Part shown: one piece after another, positions 43,229 through 52,220 of the stretch
How positions within the stretch are numbered: position 1 is the stretch's first letter
Layout: every line of letters starts with the position of its first letter
Program-made: the position numbers and the translations under genes
NCBI RefSeq assembly: GCF_001484965.1
Contig: NZ_KQ947394.1
Span: 124,001-188,000, forward strand
Origin: Shouchella shacheensis
Lineage (GTDB): Bacteria; Bacillota; Bacilli; Bacillales; Bacillaceae_D
Direction: 5' to 3'
DNA length: 64,000 bases
Notes under the pieces: generated by a model
The model's input: only the letters and a program-made list of their open reading frames with translations
Database searches by the model: none
What the model was told of the DNA's origin: nothing

Positions 43229-43266
43229 GAGAGCTGGTCCCCAACGTTGGGAGCAGCTCTCTTTTT
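43229..43266 (+). terminator. Terminator of the PTS gene
   Basis: GAGAGCTG pairs with CAGCTCTC around an inner TCCC/GGGA stem, followed by TTTTTG. It lies 13 bases after the PTS stop. Confidence 0.85.
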
Positions 43267-43286
43267 GTGTCTTTTAGGAAAAACCT

Positions 43287-44702
43287 TCACTCCGGTTTCC
43301 CTTTTCCAAAATACAACACCCCAAGCAACCAAAACGCGATCATAAAAATACTGGCAGCAACGAGTACAGGAACCGGACCAAATTGGACGATAAACGGAAC
43401 TGAGGCTGCGGTCACCAGACCTCCGCCGACCATCGGTTCAAACAGGATCTGTTTGTAGCCAAATGCGGTGAGGGCCGGCGACTTGTTTTCTGGATCGACG
43501 ACGCGCAATAGCATAATCCCTGTCGCCGCCACACCCGTCGATTGTCCGAAATCGCCCATCCCCCGTTCAAACCAGTAACGTTTGATCATTCGGGGGGCTA
43601 GGTACAAGAATAAGAAGACATTCAAGAGAACCCCTGCCACCGATAGAATAAGGAATGGAACAATATTTTCACCGATCACCGATAGGGCCAAAGTTGCCAT
43701 AGCGCTGACGATCAAGAGATCGAGAGCGAGCCCCTGGATACGGGTGATCGTCGCTCGGTCAACAACCTTGCGTTTATCCATTTTCCCTAAAATGAATTGC
43801 AACAGAATCCCACCAATCATCGCAAAAGGAAACAATGGCACATACTCAAACAAATACACCCCAGACGCTGCTCCCCATGTGACAGCCTCTAGCCAAACAA
43901 AGCCTTCGAGCAGAAAATAGCCAATAAAAATAGCAATCCCGACCAGACCGACATGCAAGGCCAAGGGTTCAATGGACATCGGCGAGGTGGTCACTTCTCC
44001 GGCCGACTCGCGATTTTCTTTTTGGACAATCCCTGTTTTTTGGTCAATCGAAATATCATCCGGGTGACGAAGCGTTTGCGACACTCCTTTTCTCGCTGCC
44101 CAGTTCACCAAAATAATCCCGATGATCACACCGGACAGAATTCCCACGGTAGCCAGGCCAACCGCCAGATCGTACCCTTCGGCAAAACCAAGGTCCTCGA
44201 AAGTCCCGCTTAGCCCGGCAGCCGTCCCATGACCACCGACAAAGCCAATCTCAATCAAAGCACCTACGGCTGGATTCATGTTAAAAAAGGGAGTGAGAAT
44301 CGTGATCGCCAGCAATATCCCCACGACATACTGAGCCCAGGAAATCGTATACCCAAGTGCCACCTGAGGCCCACCCACACGCCAGACCTCTTTAAGGTTC
44401 GGAAGAGCAAACCCAATGAACAAACTCGCAAACACCACATTAATCAACAGCTCCGGGAGGCCTGACCAGACCTCAAACAAGTCTTCCGGAAAAAGGCCGA
44501 AAGCCATAACCTCATTCCCACTCACTGCTGTGATTACCCGACCAAGCACTTCCGGTCCAAGCAACAGAGCGAAAAACCCACCGATTAACGAACTCGGCAA
44601 AAACAATTTCTGAAACAGCGGCACTTTCAACCTAATCCATTTCCCCATCACTAAAATCATACTAAGGACAATCAGCGCAAACCCCACCACTTCTAACGAC
44701 AC
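43287..44702 (-). CDS. gltS: Sodium/glutamate symporter (GltS family)
   Basis: A 471-residue membrane protein with ten to twelve predicted helices. The GltS hallmark VGGHGTAAGLSGTFEDLG is near residue 155, and the mirrored motif FGQSTGVAATGIMLLRVVDP near 395. The long hydrophilic loop (KENRESAGEVTTSPMS) is in the middle. GltS imports glutamate with sodium, which fits alkaliphiles that use sodium gradients. Its length exceeds the 401 residues of E. coli GltS, mainly in the central loop. Confidence 0.87.
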   Translation of the reverse strand: MSLEVVGFALIVLSMILVMGKWIRLKVPLFQKLFLPSSLIGGFFALLLGPEVLGRVITAVSGNEVMAFGLFPEDLFEVWSGLPELLINVVFASLFIGFALPNLKEVWRVGGPQVALGYTISWAQYVVGILLAITILTPFFNMNPAVGALIEIGFVGGHGTAAGLSGTFEDLGFAEGYDLAVGLATVGILSGVIIGIILVNWAARKGVSQTLRHPDDISIDQKTGIVQKENRESAGEVTTSPMSIEPLALHVGLVGIAIFIGYFLLEGFVWLEAVTWGAASGVYLFEYVPLFPFAMIGGILLQFILGKMDKRKVVDRATITRIQGLALDLLIVSAMATLALSVIGENIVPFLILSVAGVLLNVFLFLYLAPRMIKRYWFERGMGDFGQSTGVAATGIMLLRVVDPENKSPALTAFGYKQILFEPMVGGGLVTAASVPFIVQFGPVPVLVAASIFMIAFWLLGVLYFGKGKPE

Positions 44703-44877
44703 AACTTCACCTTCTCCTCAAGAGTTTACTATGTACTGTTATCTTAGTACCACTTGTCGGGACTCTTGAAACAGGGGGGAGGTTGCGGTGCTACCGTTTG
44801 CGTTAGGGTTGCGTTAGTTACCACGTATCGACTTTCTTCTTAGTAGAATTTAATTTTAACGTTTGATTACACAAAGA

Positions 44878-44902
44878 TCCATCGAAGCCTTTGCTGTGCT
44901 AT
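44878..44902 (+). repeat. 25-base sequence repeated at 46116-46140
   Basis: TCCATCGAAGCC followed by TTTGCTGTGCTAT matches TCCATCAAAGCC followed by ATTGCTGTGCTAT at 46116 in 23 of 25 positions. One copy covers the promoter of the heptad gene; the other lies at the end of the truncated Fic frame. Confidence 0.6.
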
Positions 44903-44905
44903 ACT
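44897..44905 (+). promoter_or_regulatory. Extended -10 promoter of the heptad-repeat gene
   Basis: TGCTATACT is a good extended -10 element, 66 bases before the start codon at 44971. I see no strong -35 element. It overlaps the 25-base sequence that recurs at 46116-46140. Confidence 0.45.
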
Positions 44906-44970
44906 GAGTCAACGGACAGATGCTGTGTGAATTACGCCATAGCTTCAATCAAAATCAAGGGGGATGACAA

Positions 44971-45384
44971 ATGGATAACGAAAAGAAGATTTTAGACCTT
45001 CTTATTAAGATGAATGACCGGATGGACTCGATGAATGAACGCATGGACTCGATGAATGAACGCGTGGACTCGATGAGTAACCGCATGGATGCGATGAATG
45101 ATCGCGTAGATGCGATGGAAAAACAAATGAATGACGGCTTTAAGGAAGTTCATAACCGCCTAGATGCTATGGAAAGAATGCAAAAAGGAACCTTGCAACA
45201 AATTGCAGCCATGGACAAGTTCTTGAAGGAAAAGGACAAAGAATATACCGATTCTATCAGGAAGCTAGAAGGTGGGATGATGGTTGTAAATGAAAGGCTA
45301 TTTCATCTAGAACAGTGGAAGGCTGCGATTGAGAGAAAGAAGATGGACGTTAATGCAAATGAAGCCGGGGACGGGCAGGGGTAA
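44971..45384 (+). CDS. Coiled-coil protein with heptad repeats
   Basis: 137 residues, strong site AGGGGGAT before the ATG. The first 60 residues are near-identical seven-residue units (MNERMDS), encoded by 21-base DNA repeats, and predict a long coiled coil; the rest is helical. There is no signal peptide or enzyme motif. Such proteins may act as scaffolds. Function unknown. Confidence 0.75.
   Translation: MDNEKKILDLLIKMNDRMDSMNERMDSMNERVDSMSNRMDAMNDRVDAMEKQMNDGFKEVHNRLDAMERMQKGTLQQIAAMDKFLKEKDKEYTDSIRKLEGGMMVVNERLFHLEQWKAAIERKKMDVNANEAGDGQG
45010..45114 (+). repeat. Five tandem 21-base repeats inside the coiled-coil gene
   Basis: Units begin at 45010, 45031, 45052, 45073 and 45094, with consensus ATGAATGAACGCRTGGACTC followed by G. 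Each unit codes for one heptad. Units 2 and 3 are nearly identical in DNA, which suggests recent copy-number change. Confidence 0.85.
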
Positions 45385-45598
45385 AGCACACTGTTGACAA
45401 AACGGCAATTAGCTTTTCGATAAGGACCTCCAGTGTGCTAAGATTTGCGTTGTGACCGCCTCTGAGAAGGTGCCTAGTTTGTACTCATTCACATTCCCCT
45501 TTGCCCCCACTTTTCATTATAAAATCAACTCTAAACAAACATACTCACGAAAGACAAAATGAATACGTTTATTCGTTTAAGAATGGGTTCATTTGGGA

Positions 45599-45629
45599 TA
45601 TAATATAGTCATGAATACATTAATGACTA
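45599..45629 (+). promoter_or_regulatory. Promoter and dyad before the truncated Fic gene
   Basis: TATAAT at 45599-45604 has a weak TTTAAG 17 bases before it. Downstream TAGTCAT and ATGACTA (45606-45629) form a perfect 7-base inverted repeat spaced by ten bases, a likely operator covering the transcription start. Confidence 0.45.
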
Positions 45630-45648
45630 CGTTTTCGAGGAGTATGGT

Positions 45649-46149
45649 TTGAAAACCTTTGACTATGAAGCATTAAAAACTACACTGTTGCCAATGGAAA
45701 CCGTCCATCTCATTAGCAAGATTAGTGAGTACAAAGGCAAGCAGGATTTGTACAAAAAACAATCTCCTCAGATCCTAAGTTCCCTTAGAGATGTAGCGTT
45801 GATTCAATCAACGAAGGCTTCCAATGTGATTGAAGGGATTGTCATTACCGACAAGCGACTTGAGACGATCATGGCGAATAAGACTGAACCTTTTGACCGC
45901 TCTGAGGGAGAAATCGCAGGATACCGGGATGTCTTACATACGATCCATGCATCTTATGAGGCCATTCCGCTTAACTCGAACGTCATCTTACAGCTCCACC
46001 GGGACCTTTACACATACGTTGCTGGTGAGGGCGGCCGTTGGAAGCATGATGATAACGTCATTGATGAACGCCTCCCCTCTGGAGAGAAGCGGGTTCGCTT
46101 TACTCCGGTCATAGCTCCATCAAAGCCATTGCTGTGCTATGACTTTTAA
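45649..46149 (+). pseudogene. Fic-family protein, C-terminally truncated
   Basis: TTG start after CGAGGAG gives 166 residues that match the N-terminal half of Fic proteins: LRDVALIQSTKASNVIEGIVIT and SEGEIAGYRDVLHTIHASYEAIPLN, LQLHRDLYTYVAGEGGRWK. The inhibitory-helix-like (S/T)xxxE(G/N) segment is present (SNVIEG). The frame ends at LLCYDF before the catalytic HPFxDGNGR loop, so no AMP transfer is possible. The last 25 bases belong to the repeat shared with 44878-44902, which may mark the recombination point. Confidence 0.75.
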
Positions 46150-46331
46150 TTTAGTAAAAGAAGCAATCGATTCACTATAACCCCCGCCCCCGTTAGGGCA
46201 ACACAATAACATTGCTCTAACAGGGAAGGTAATTGAGTTACCCCCAGGGCCTATTGAAATGGTTTAACCTATAAAAACCAACCATCTCATCCTTATTTTT
46301 AAATCTCTTGCCTCAATCCAGAATAGGAAAT

Positions 46332-49244
46332 TTACACTTCTTGATACGCCCTTTTCACTTTTGCCCAATCCAACTCTTCGGTCTTGCCCACTACATAATC
46401 AGCACTAGTGGCTCCAAACTCAGAACCAACCCCCACCCCAAACATCGCACTCGCCTTTATCGCCTGCATCCCAGCCAGCGAGTCCTCAATCCCAATCGCT
46501 TTCGTGGGAGGGACATTTAACGCATCGCAGGCCTTTAGAAAGATTTCCGGATCTGGCTTTCCGCTGCTTAGTGTGGAGGCGTCTACACAATGATCAAACA
46601 ACTGCAGAATGCCTAGCTTCTTCAAAATGAAAGACGCATTCCTAGAGACAGACGCTATCGCCATTGGAAGTCCTTCTGCCTTAATTGTTTCAATGAAAGG
46701 GAGTACTCCAGGTAGAATGTCCTCTTTTGTTAGGCTCTGGAGCATCGCTACATAGGCGTTGTTCTTTCGGGCCGTCAGCGTTTCTTTTTCTTCGTTGCTA
46801 AATTGGTGTTCTTTCTGACCATAGATTAGAATTCGTTCGAGCGATTCCTTTCGATCGATTCCTTTGAGCTGGTTGTTGAATGCTTTCGGCAAATCAATTC
46901 CAATTTCACTTGCGAGCTGCTTCCATGCTTTAAAATGGAGCTCGGCTGTATCAGTAATCACCCCGTCGAGGTCAAAAACAACCGCCTCAACGTTGCTCTC
47001 GTTTGGTTGATCAAGGACCGTTCGTTTCAGAACAAGCTCATCCACAATTTTGTATGTGGCTCCTTCGAATTGAACGGGCAGTGGCTTTCCAGTTAGTTTT
47101 TTAATTGTAACATGCTTTTTTGTTACCTTTACGAGCATTTCCCGATTACGGAAATGAAAAGGGAATGTGAGTTCTTGCCATGCCTGCGGCAGACGAGGAC
47201 TGATCTCCAGTGTCTCTTCTTTAAATGACACATTGGCGAAGCCGAAAACAAGGGCAAGCCAAAGGGACCCAATCGACGCGGCGTGGATACCTTCGTCCGA
47301 TGAGTGCGGGTCTTTCCCGAGGTCAATCAAGCACGCTTCTTGAAAGAACGCGTAGGCTTGTTCGGTGTTACCGACGCGTGCCGAAACAATGGCGTGGATG
47401 GCCTTGCTCAACGAAGAGTCATGGATAGTAGCTTTTTCGTAGTAGGCAAGATTTTTCTCGATCACTTCCTGATTGAATAAGTCGGGAAAAAGATACATCA
47501 GCATGACAACATCGGCTTGCTTTAACACTTGCAGCTCATTGACCTCTGCCCGAGAGTAATCCAGGAGAATGCTCTGGCTGCCTTGCCGGTCCTTGTATGG
47601 CTCTAAATTGATGGAAGGCTTCGAGAGAAACGTGTCGTCTTGAGGGATAAGGCCCTCTTGATTTACTTGCGGGAGATACAATTGCTCAAGAAACGCCTCC
47701 ATTTCATTGATGGACGCTTTTGAAATGTGCCCGTACATTTTCAAGTAGCGCAAGGCCTGTTTAACGTTGGAGTGGACCAGGTAGTTGGTGTAGGCGTTGT
47801 TGTTAATGTGCTCGGTGTATTCGTCGGGTCCGATTACATCGTTAATGACGAGCTGGTCGTTCTCCTTTGTTGCCCGGCTCAACCAGAACCTCGCTGTTTC
47901 TTCTAGGAGAGCAACACCCTCCTTTTTCATAAAGGCTTCATCGCCTGTCGCCTTGAAATAAGCGATTGCTGCATAAGCAATATCAGCCGCGATGTGGTGT
48001 TCGGCCTGAGCGGAAGCAACCTTCTGCCGTTTTCCAGTGCGAATATTCATCGCAGCGTATTCAGGGGTTTCCTCTTCACCTGTGTATGCTGATTCCCATG
48101 GGAAAAGGGCGCCCGTGTAGCCGTTTCGTTTTGCCTTCTCTCTTGCTTGTTGAAGGAGGTTGTAACGGTACCGTAGGAGCTTCCGTGCATTTTTCGGCTC
48201 GTTGTGCAGGTGCCACGGCGAGAGAAAGATCTCCGTGTCCCAAAAGACATGGCCTTTATAGCCTTCCCCGGTTAAGCCTTTGGCTCCAATGCTTAGCTTT
48301 TCGTTATGGGCGGGCATCATGTTCTCCAAGTGAAACAAGGCAAAGCGAATCGCGAGCTGATCAAATGAATTCTTGGAGGAAACGGTAATTCCTTTTTTTC
48401 TCCAAAATCTCTGCCAGTCTTCCGCTGATTGGCGTAGCAACTCTCCGTAGCCAAGCTCAGCATTCTTGCTGATTTCATGGCTGGCCTGGCTGGAGAAAGA
48501 CGTCCGCCAATTTTCATCCAATGAGCTGTGCACAGATGTGACTTTCTCAATGGTTATGCTTCTCCCTCTTTTAAGTGAGCCGCTCTGTTGAAGCAGAAGT
48601 TGCCTATTTTTCGATTTGAAAATAGGGTCGCTGACAAATGTCGTCTTGCAGGCGGTGGTGATCAGAATGTTTTTTTCGGATTCGATGGTTTGATAGGTGC
48701 CCTGCATGATATGCTCATCGAAGACGCGTACTTCCTGTTCGATCAGCTGTTGCTGACCAAAATTCGTTTTCTGAGCATCAATGCCTGTTTTTATGCGGAT
48801 CGCTGCGTCTTTATCAAGGCTTGTGACCTCTACCTTTGTCGCAAGTAAGTGTTTGTCGTGTTTAGAGACAAAGCGATGAAAGCTGAACTTGTAGCGCCAG
48901 CCCTTCCCACTTTTCCATTCAATCTCTCGGATGAGCTCTCCGTTACTAAGGTCGAGATGGCGGCAATAGGAAAGGACTTCGCCGCTCATCAAATGGAATA
49001 GTTCCCCATCCAGTTCAATTTTAAAGGCGAGGACATCTGGCAGATGGACAAGCTCGGCGGAGGCACTTCCCGCAGGGCGATTGTATATACCTGCCACATA
49101 CATGCCCCGCGTTTGTTCCGGATAATCTTCCTCGTGGGAAGCTCGAACTCCCATGTATCCGTTGCTTAGAGCCATATTGCTTGCGAGTGAATTGATTGCT
49201 TCTAGATCAAACGCTGATTCCGTGATACACGCATCTTGTCTCAT
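46332..49244 (-). CDS. ycjT: Fusion of GH65 disaccharide phosphorylase and beta-phosphoglucomutase (YcjT-YcjU)
   Basis: 970 residues. The GH65 part (1-740) has GYKGHVFWDTEIF near 335 and the general acid Glu475 in DVIGPDEYTEH. GSQSILLDYSRAEVNELQVLKQADVV forms the phosphate site. The beta-phosphoglucomutase part (about 755-970) has the nucleophile and acid/base Asp in FDLDGVITDT, SSGKPDPEIF and GIEDSLAG. It should split an alpha-glucosyl sugar with phosphate to beta-glucose 1-phosphate and convert that to glucose 6-phosphate. In E. coli these are YcjT (kojibiose phosphorylase) and YcjU, two proteins. It overlaps the previous gene by 4 bases and is last in the operon. Confidence 0.9.
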   Translation of the reverse strand: MRQDACITESAFDLEAINSLASNMALSNGYMGVRASHEEDYPEQTRGMYVAGIYNRPAGSASAELVHLPDVLAFKIELDGELFHLMSGEVLSYCRHLDLSNGELIREIEWKSGKGWRYKFSFHRFVSKHDKHLLATKVEVTSLDKDAAIRIKTGIDAQKTNFGQQQLIEQEVRVFDEHIMQGTYQTIESEKNILITTACKTTFVSDPIFKSKNRQLLLQQSGSLKRGRSITIEKVTSVHSSLDENWRTSFSSQASHEISKNAELGYGELLRQSAEDWQRFWRKKGITVSSKNSFDQLAIRFALFHLENMMPAHNEKLSIGAKGLTGEGYKGHVFWDTEIFLSPWHLHNEPKNARKLLRYRYNLLQQAREKAKRNGYTGALFPWESAYTGEEETPEYAAMNIRTGKRQKVASAQAEHHIAADIAYAAIAYFKATGDEAFMKKEGVALLEETARFWLSRATKENDQLVINDVIGPDEYTEHINNNAYTNYLVHSNVKQALRYLKMYGHISKASINEMEAFLEQLYLPQVNQEGLIPQDDTFLSKPSINLEPYKDRQGSQSILLDYSRAEVNELQVLKQADVVMLMYLFPDLFNQEVIEKNLAYYEKATIHDSSLSKAIHAIVSARVGNTEQAYAFFQEACLIDLGKDPHSSDEGIHAASIGSLWLALVFGFANVSFKEETLEISPRLPQAWQELTFPFHFRNREMLVKVTKKHVTIKKLTGKPLPVQFEGATYKIVDELVLKRTVLDQPNESNVEAVVFDLDGVITDTAELHFKAWKQLASEIGIDLPKAFNNQLKGIDRKESLERILIYGQKEHQFSNEEKETLTARKNNAYVAMLQSLTKEDILPGVLPFIETIKAEGLPMAIASVSRNASFILKKLGILQLFDHCVDASTLSSGKPDPEIFLKACDALNVPPTKAIGIEDSLAGMQAIKASAMFGVGVGSEFGATSADYVVGKTEELDWAKVKRAYQEV

Positions 49245-50278
49245 AGTCTAATTTTCTCACCTTTTTCCGCAGACTCATAGATTGCTTCAATCATGCGCAT
49301 GAGCACATATCCTTCTTCTCCCGTTACGAGGTCAGCTTGCCTTCCAAGACAGCCATCGATGAATACATGGATGCTCTTCTCCTGCCTGCACGAGTCGGCT
49401 TCCTGCTTCCTCAAGTGATGAACGAGCGTTCCGTCTTTATCGGCGTAAATGTGAAGCGGGAAAAGCGTCGCTCCGGCCTCTTCGCCAAACAACTCGACGT
49501 TCAAGATCGACTCCTCTTTCATTTGCAGCGCAAACGACGTTTCTACCTGTAAAAGCCCGTCATTTTCTAGTTCAATAAAGGCAAAAAGCGAGTCCTCGAC
49601 GGTAAATTTGTGCGGATCCCATTCTCCAAATGTGCCGTGGCTCTTCTTTGTCCCGATCTTTTGAAAGCTCTTCGCCTGAACGCTGACGGTTTTCGGAAAA
49701 GATAGAAGGTACAGGGCGGCATCAAGCATATGAATGCCGATATCGATTAATGGGCCTCCGCCCTGAATTTCCTTGTTCGTAAATGTCCCCCAGCCCGGCA
49801 CACCTGATCTACGCAGGGCTTTTGCCTTCACACAATAGACCTCACCGAGTGTACCCTTTGAAATTTCTGCCTTTAGCTGCCGTGCATCATCGGAGGCACG
49901 ATGATGCAAGTTGTAGGCGAGCAAGCACTTGTTTTTCTTCGCTAGCATCGCCATTTCTTTTGCTTGCGAGGCTTTAATCGCAGGAGGTTTCTCGCAAAGA
50001 ACATGGCAATGATAGGAGAGCGCTTTTAAAACATGCTCATAGTGAAGATTGTTGGGCGTGCAGATGCTAACGGCATCCGGTTGTTCGTGTGCATACATTT
50101 CCTCTTCATTTGTATAATATCGAGGAATGCCAAGCCGCCTGGCATAAGCGGCCGTTCGTTCCGCGTTTCTTCCTACGACAGCAACGACTTCAACGCCTTC
50201 CTTCGACCGATAAAAGGGAAGATGGGCCTTCTCGGCCACTTGTCCTGGCCCAATAATGGCCACTTTTAACTTCGCCAT
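49241..50278 (-). CDS. ycjS: Gfo/Idh/MocA-family oxidoreductase (YcjS-like)
   Basis: 345 residues with the Rossmann start VAIIGPGQVAEKAHLPFY and the catalytic CEKPPA loop near residue 95. The substrate side has GPLIDIGIHMLDAALYLL. YcjS of E. coli oxidises the 3-hydroxyl of glucosides to 3-keto glucosides with NAD. Order and direction relative to YcjR and YcjQ are the same as in E. coli, so the same step is likely. Confidence 0.87.
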   Translation of the reverse strand: MAKLKVAIIGPGQVAEKAHLPFYRSKEGVEVVAVVGRNAERTAAYARRLGIPRYYTNEEEMYAHEQPDAVSICTPNNLHYEHVLKALSYHCHVLCEKPPAIKASQAKEMAMLAKKNKCLLAYNLHHRASDDARQLKAEISKGTLGEVYCVKAKALRRSGVPGWGTFTNKEIQGGGPLIDIGIHMLDAALYLLSFPKTVSVQAKSFQKIGTKKSHGTFGEWDPHKFTVEDSLFAFIELENDGLLQVETSFALQMKEESILNVELFGEEAGATLFPLHIYADKDGTLVHHLRKQEADSCRQEKSIHVFIDGCLGRQADLVTGEEGYVLMRMIEAIYESAEKGEKIRL

Positions 50279-50290
50279 ACAAGAACTCCT

Positions 50291-51085
50291 TTAACGTAGA
50301 CTTCCTTGAAGAAAGTCGATTGACTCTTCGAACGCTTGCTTCGGATCGTTTGCGCGGATGCGGCATTCAAGAATCAAGTCGCCTTCATAGCCGTCCTGTC
50401 TCAATTGCTCAAAATTCGCTTTAAAATTAATCGAGCCACTACCTGGCTGGAACCGATGATTATCAGCAAGATGGATATGCTCAATGATGTCTTTGTTTTC
50501 ATGCAGCGAGCGTGTTAACTCGTCTTCTTCGATGTTCATATGGTAGAAGTCGCCGATAACTTTAACACGGCGAAGCTGATTCGTTTTAATATAGTGCCTC
50601 GCATCAGCCACCGTATTAATCATATGATCCTGATAGCGGTTCAGCGGCTCGAGAAAAACTTTTGTTCCCGTTCGCCTTGCCACTTCATCCAAATAAGTGA
50701 GTGAATCACTGACAGCCCCAAAGTCCCCTTCTTGGCTCCTTGGAGAATCCATTGGCGGCAGACGATACGTAAACATCCCCCAGGCTGCAGGAACAATGAT
50801 GCCCGTACCATTTAATTGCCCAAGCTTTTCTAGGATTTGCGCAATCTCTTTGAGACCATTCTTGCGCCTTTCTTCAATAAAGTCGCCAATCCAACCGTTG
50901 TACCCGCCACAAGCAGTTTTTACCTCTAGCCCTGTATTGTGGCTCGCTTTTTCAACTTCTGAAAAGTGATTTACGAGTACACTCCCATCTATTTCAAACC
51001 GATCGAGTCCTAATTCTTTAAGATAATGGAACTTCTCCTCAAAATCGTCTGGAAAAAATGACTGGTTCTGTGTACCAAGCTTCAT
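50291..51085 (-). CDS. ycjR: Sugar isomerase/epimerase TIM barrel (YcjR-like)
   Basis: 264 residues of the AP endonuclease 2-type sugar isomerase family: FPDDFEEKFHYLKELGLDRFEIDG at the start, KVFLEPLNRYQDHMINTVAD and VKVIGDFYHMNIEE as metal-site strands, and DLILECRIR near the end. Glu in FLEPLNR, Asp in GDFYH, His in IHLADNHR and Glu in LILECR are the likely metal ligands. YcjR epimerises 3-keto glucosides at C4. It lies 50 bases after the YcjQ gene. Confidence 0.86.
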   Translation of the reverse strand: MKLGTQNQSFFPDDFEEKFHYLKELGLDRFEIDGSVLVNHFSEVEKASHNTGLEVKTACGGYNGWIGDFIEERRKNGLKEIAQILEKLGQLNGTGIIVPAAWGMFTYRLPPMDSPRSQEGDFGAVSDSLTYLDEVARRTGTKVFLEPLNRYQDHMINTVADARHYIKTNQLRRVKVIGDFYHMNIEEDELTRSLHENKDIIEHIHLADNHRFQPGSGSINFKANFEQLRQDGYEGDLILECRIRANDPKQAFEESIDFLQGSLR

Positions 51086-51134
51086 TTTGGTCCGCCCCCT
51101 GTTGAGTTCTGGCTTTTTGCTACCTCCTAAGTTC

Positions 51135-52193
51135 TCAATCTAAAAAACTTACGCCCATTTTCATGCTTAATTCCGGCTGTTGGTCAACATATTTCATATA
51201 GCCTTCTGCACTATCTTCAAACGAAACGATGGGGTGTATCAGCTTTTCACAGCGAAGATGGCCATTCATAAGTATCTCCCAGCACGTCTCCTCAATTCTC
51301 CTGCGCGACCATCTCGGGTAATCCGGGTTTGGTTCGCTCGCTGCCCGGGAAAAGACAATTTTTGCATTGTTAAAATGAGCTTCTTTTCCGAAATTCAACC
51401 CTTCCGGAAAGGCTTTGGCGAATGACATGTAGGCAATTGTCCCCCCATATGCGATCCCTCGTAATGCACTTTGTAAGGCGGTCACATGGCCACTCGTCTC
51501 AATAATCGAGTCTGCCCCTACTTTATCGGTCACTCGTTTAATCTCGTAGCCAACATCGGAGGACGTCGGGTCAAAGCAATGATCTGCTCCATTTTCATAG
51601 GCGGTGTCACATCTTTCCTTAATCGGGTCCACCCCAATAACAATGCTCGCTCCTGCCTTCTTGGCAAGCTGAATCGCAATTTGGCCAATTGCCCCAAGCC
51701 CGACAATGACAACGTAGTCCCCAGGACGAACATTGGCGTCTCTGACACCAGCAAGCGCAAATTGGGCCGGGTCATAACATACGGCGTTTCTCCAATCGCC
51801 GCCCGAAGGCATTTTTCGCAACTTATAATTATTGACGGCCTTGACAATCACGGTTTCTTTAATGGGTCCATACGAACAAACGGTATCTCCGATTTCATAC
51901 TCCGTGACCTCCTCGCCCTTCTCGATAATGCTCCCAACCACCATATTGCCTAGCTCAAATTCGCCAAAAACAATGCCTCTCTTCTCCGACTTCTCACGAG
52001 GCATAAACATCTTCCATTCGTCGGAAAACTGCTCATCTATAAAAGGAGTCACTCCACGAAAGTCCGCGACTTCCGTTCCATGCTTAGGGGCAGCGTGGGA
52101 GACCTTGATTTTCACTTCCTCAGCTCTGACTTCCCGGTCCTCGTATTCAACAAGCGCTGCCACTCTAGGGCTTTGTGCGATTAATTTCTTCAT
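51135..52193 (-). CDS. ycjQ: MDR-family dehydrogenase (YcjQ-like)
   Basis: 352 residues with a GroES-like domain and Rossmann motif VIVGLGAIGQIAIQLAKKAGA near residue 165. It lacks the usual GHE zinc motif but has a GTEVADFRG lead and CYDPAQFALAGVRDANVRPGDY. YcjQ reduces the 3-keto guloside formed by YcjR, giving gulosides in vitro. Its order in the operon matches E. coli. Confidence 0.85.
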   Translation of the reverse strand: MKKLIAQSPRVAALVEYEDREVRAEEVKIKVSHAAPKHGTEVADFRGVTPFIDEQFSDEWKMFMPREKSEKRGIVFGEFELGNMVVGSIIEKGEEVTEYEIGDTVCSYGPIKETVIVKAVNNYKLRKMPSGGDWRNAVCYDPAQFALAGVRDANVRPGDYVVIVGLGAIGQIAIQLAKKAGASIVIGVDPIKERCDTAYENGADHCFDPTSSDVGYEIKRVTDKVGADSIIETSGHVTALQSALRGIAYGGTIAYMSFAKAFPEGLNFGKEAHFNNAKIVFSRAASEPNPDYPRWSRRRIEETCWEILMNGHLRCEKLIHPIVSFEDSAEGYMKYVDQQPELSMKMGVSFLD

Positions 52194-52220
52194 TTCTTTC
52201 CACTCTCCATTTCTTATTTA

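Noticed and set aside
45010-45114. 21-base repeats considered as a CRISPR-like array
   Set aside because: Units are head to tail without spacers and code for heptads in one frame.
46189-46225. CCCGTTAGGGCAA/TTGCTCTAACAGGG hairpin
   Set aside because: It has a bulge and a mismatch and no T tract on either side, so I do not call it a terminator.
46408-46593. Open frames opposite the beta-phosphoglucomutase part
   Set aside because: They are antisense shadows of a clear gene; none has a start site or family pattern.
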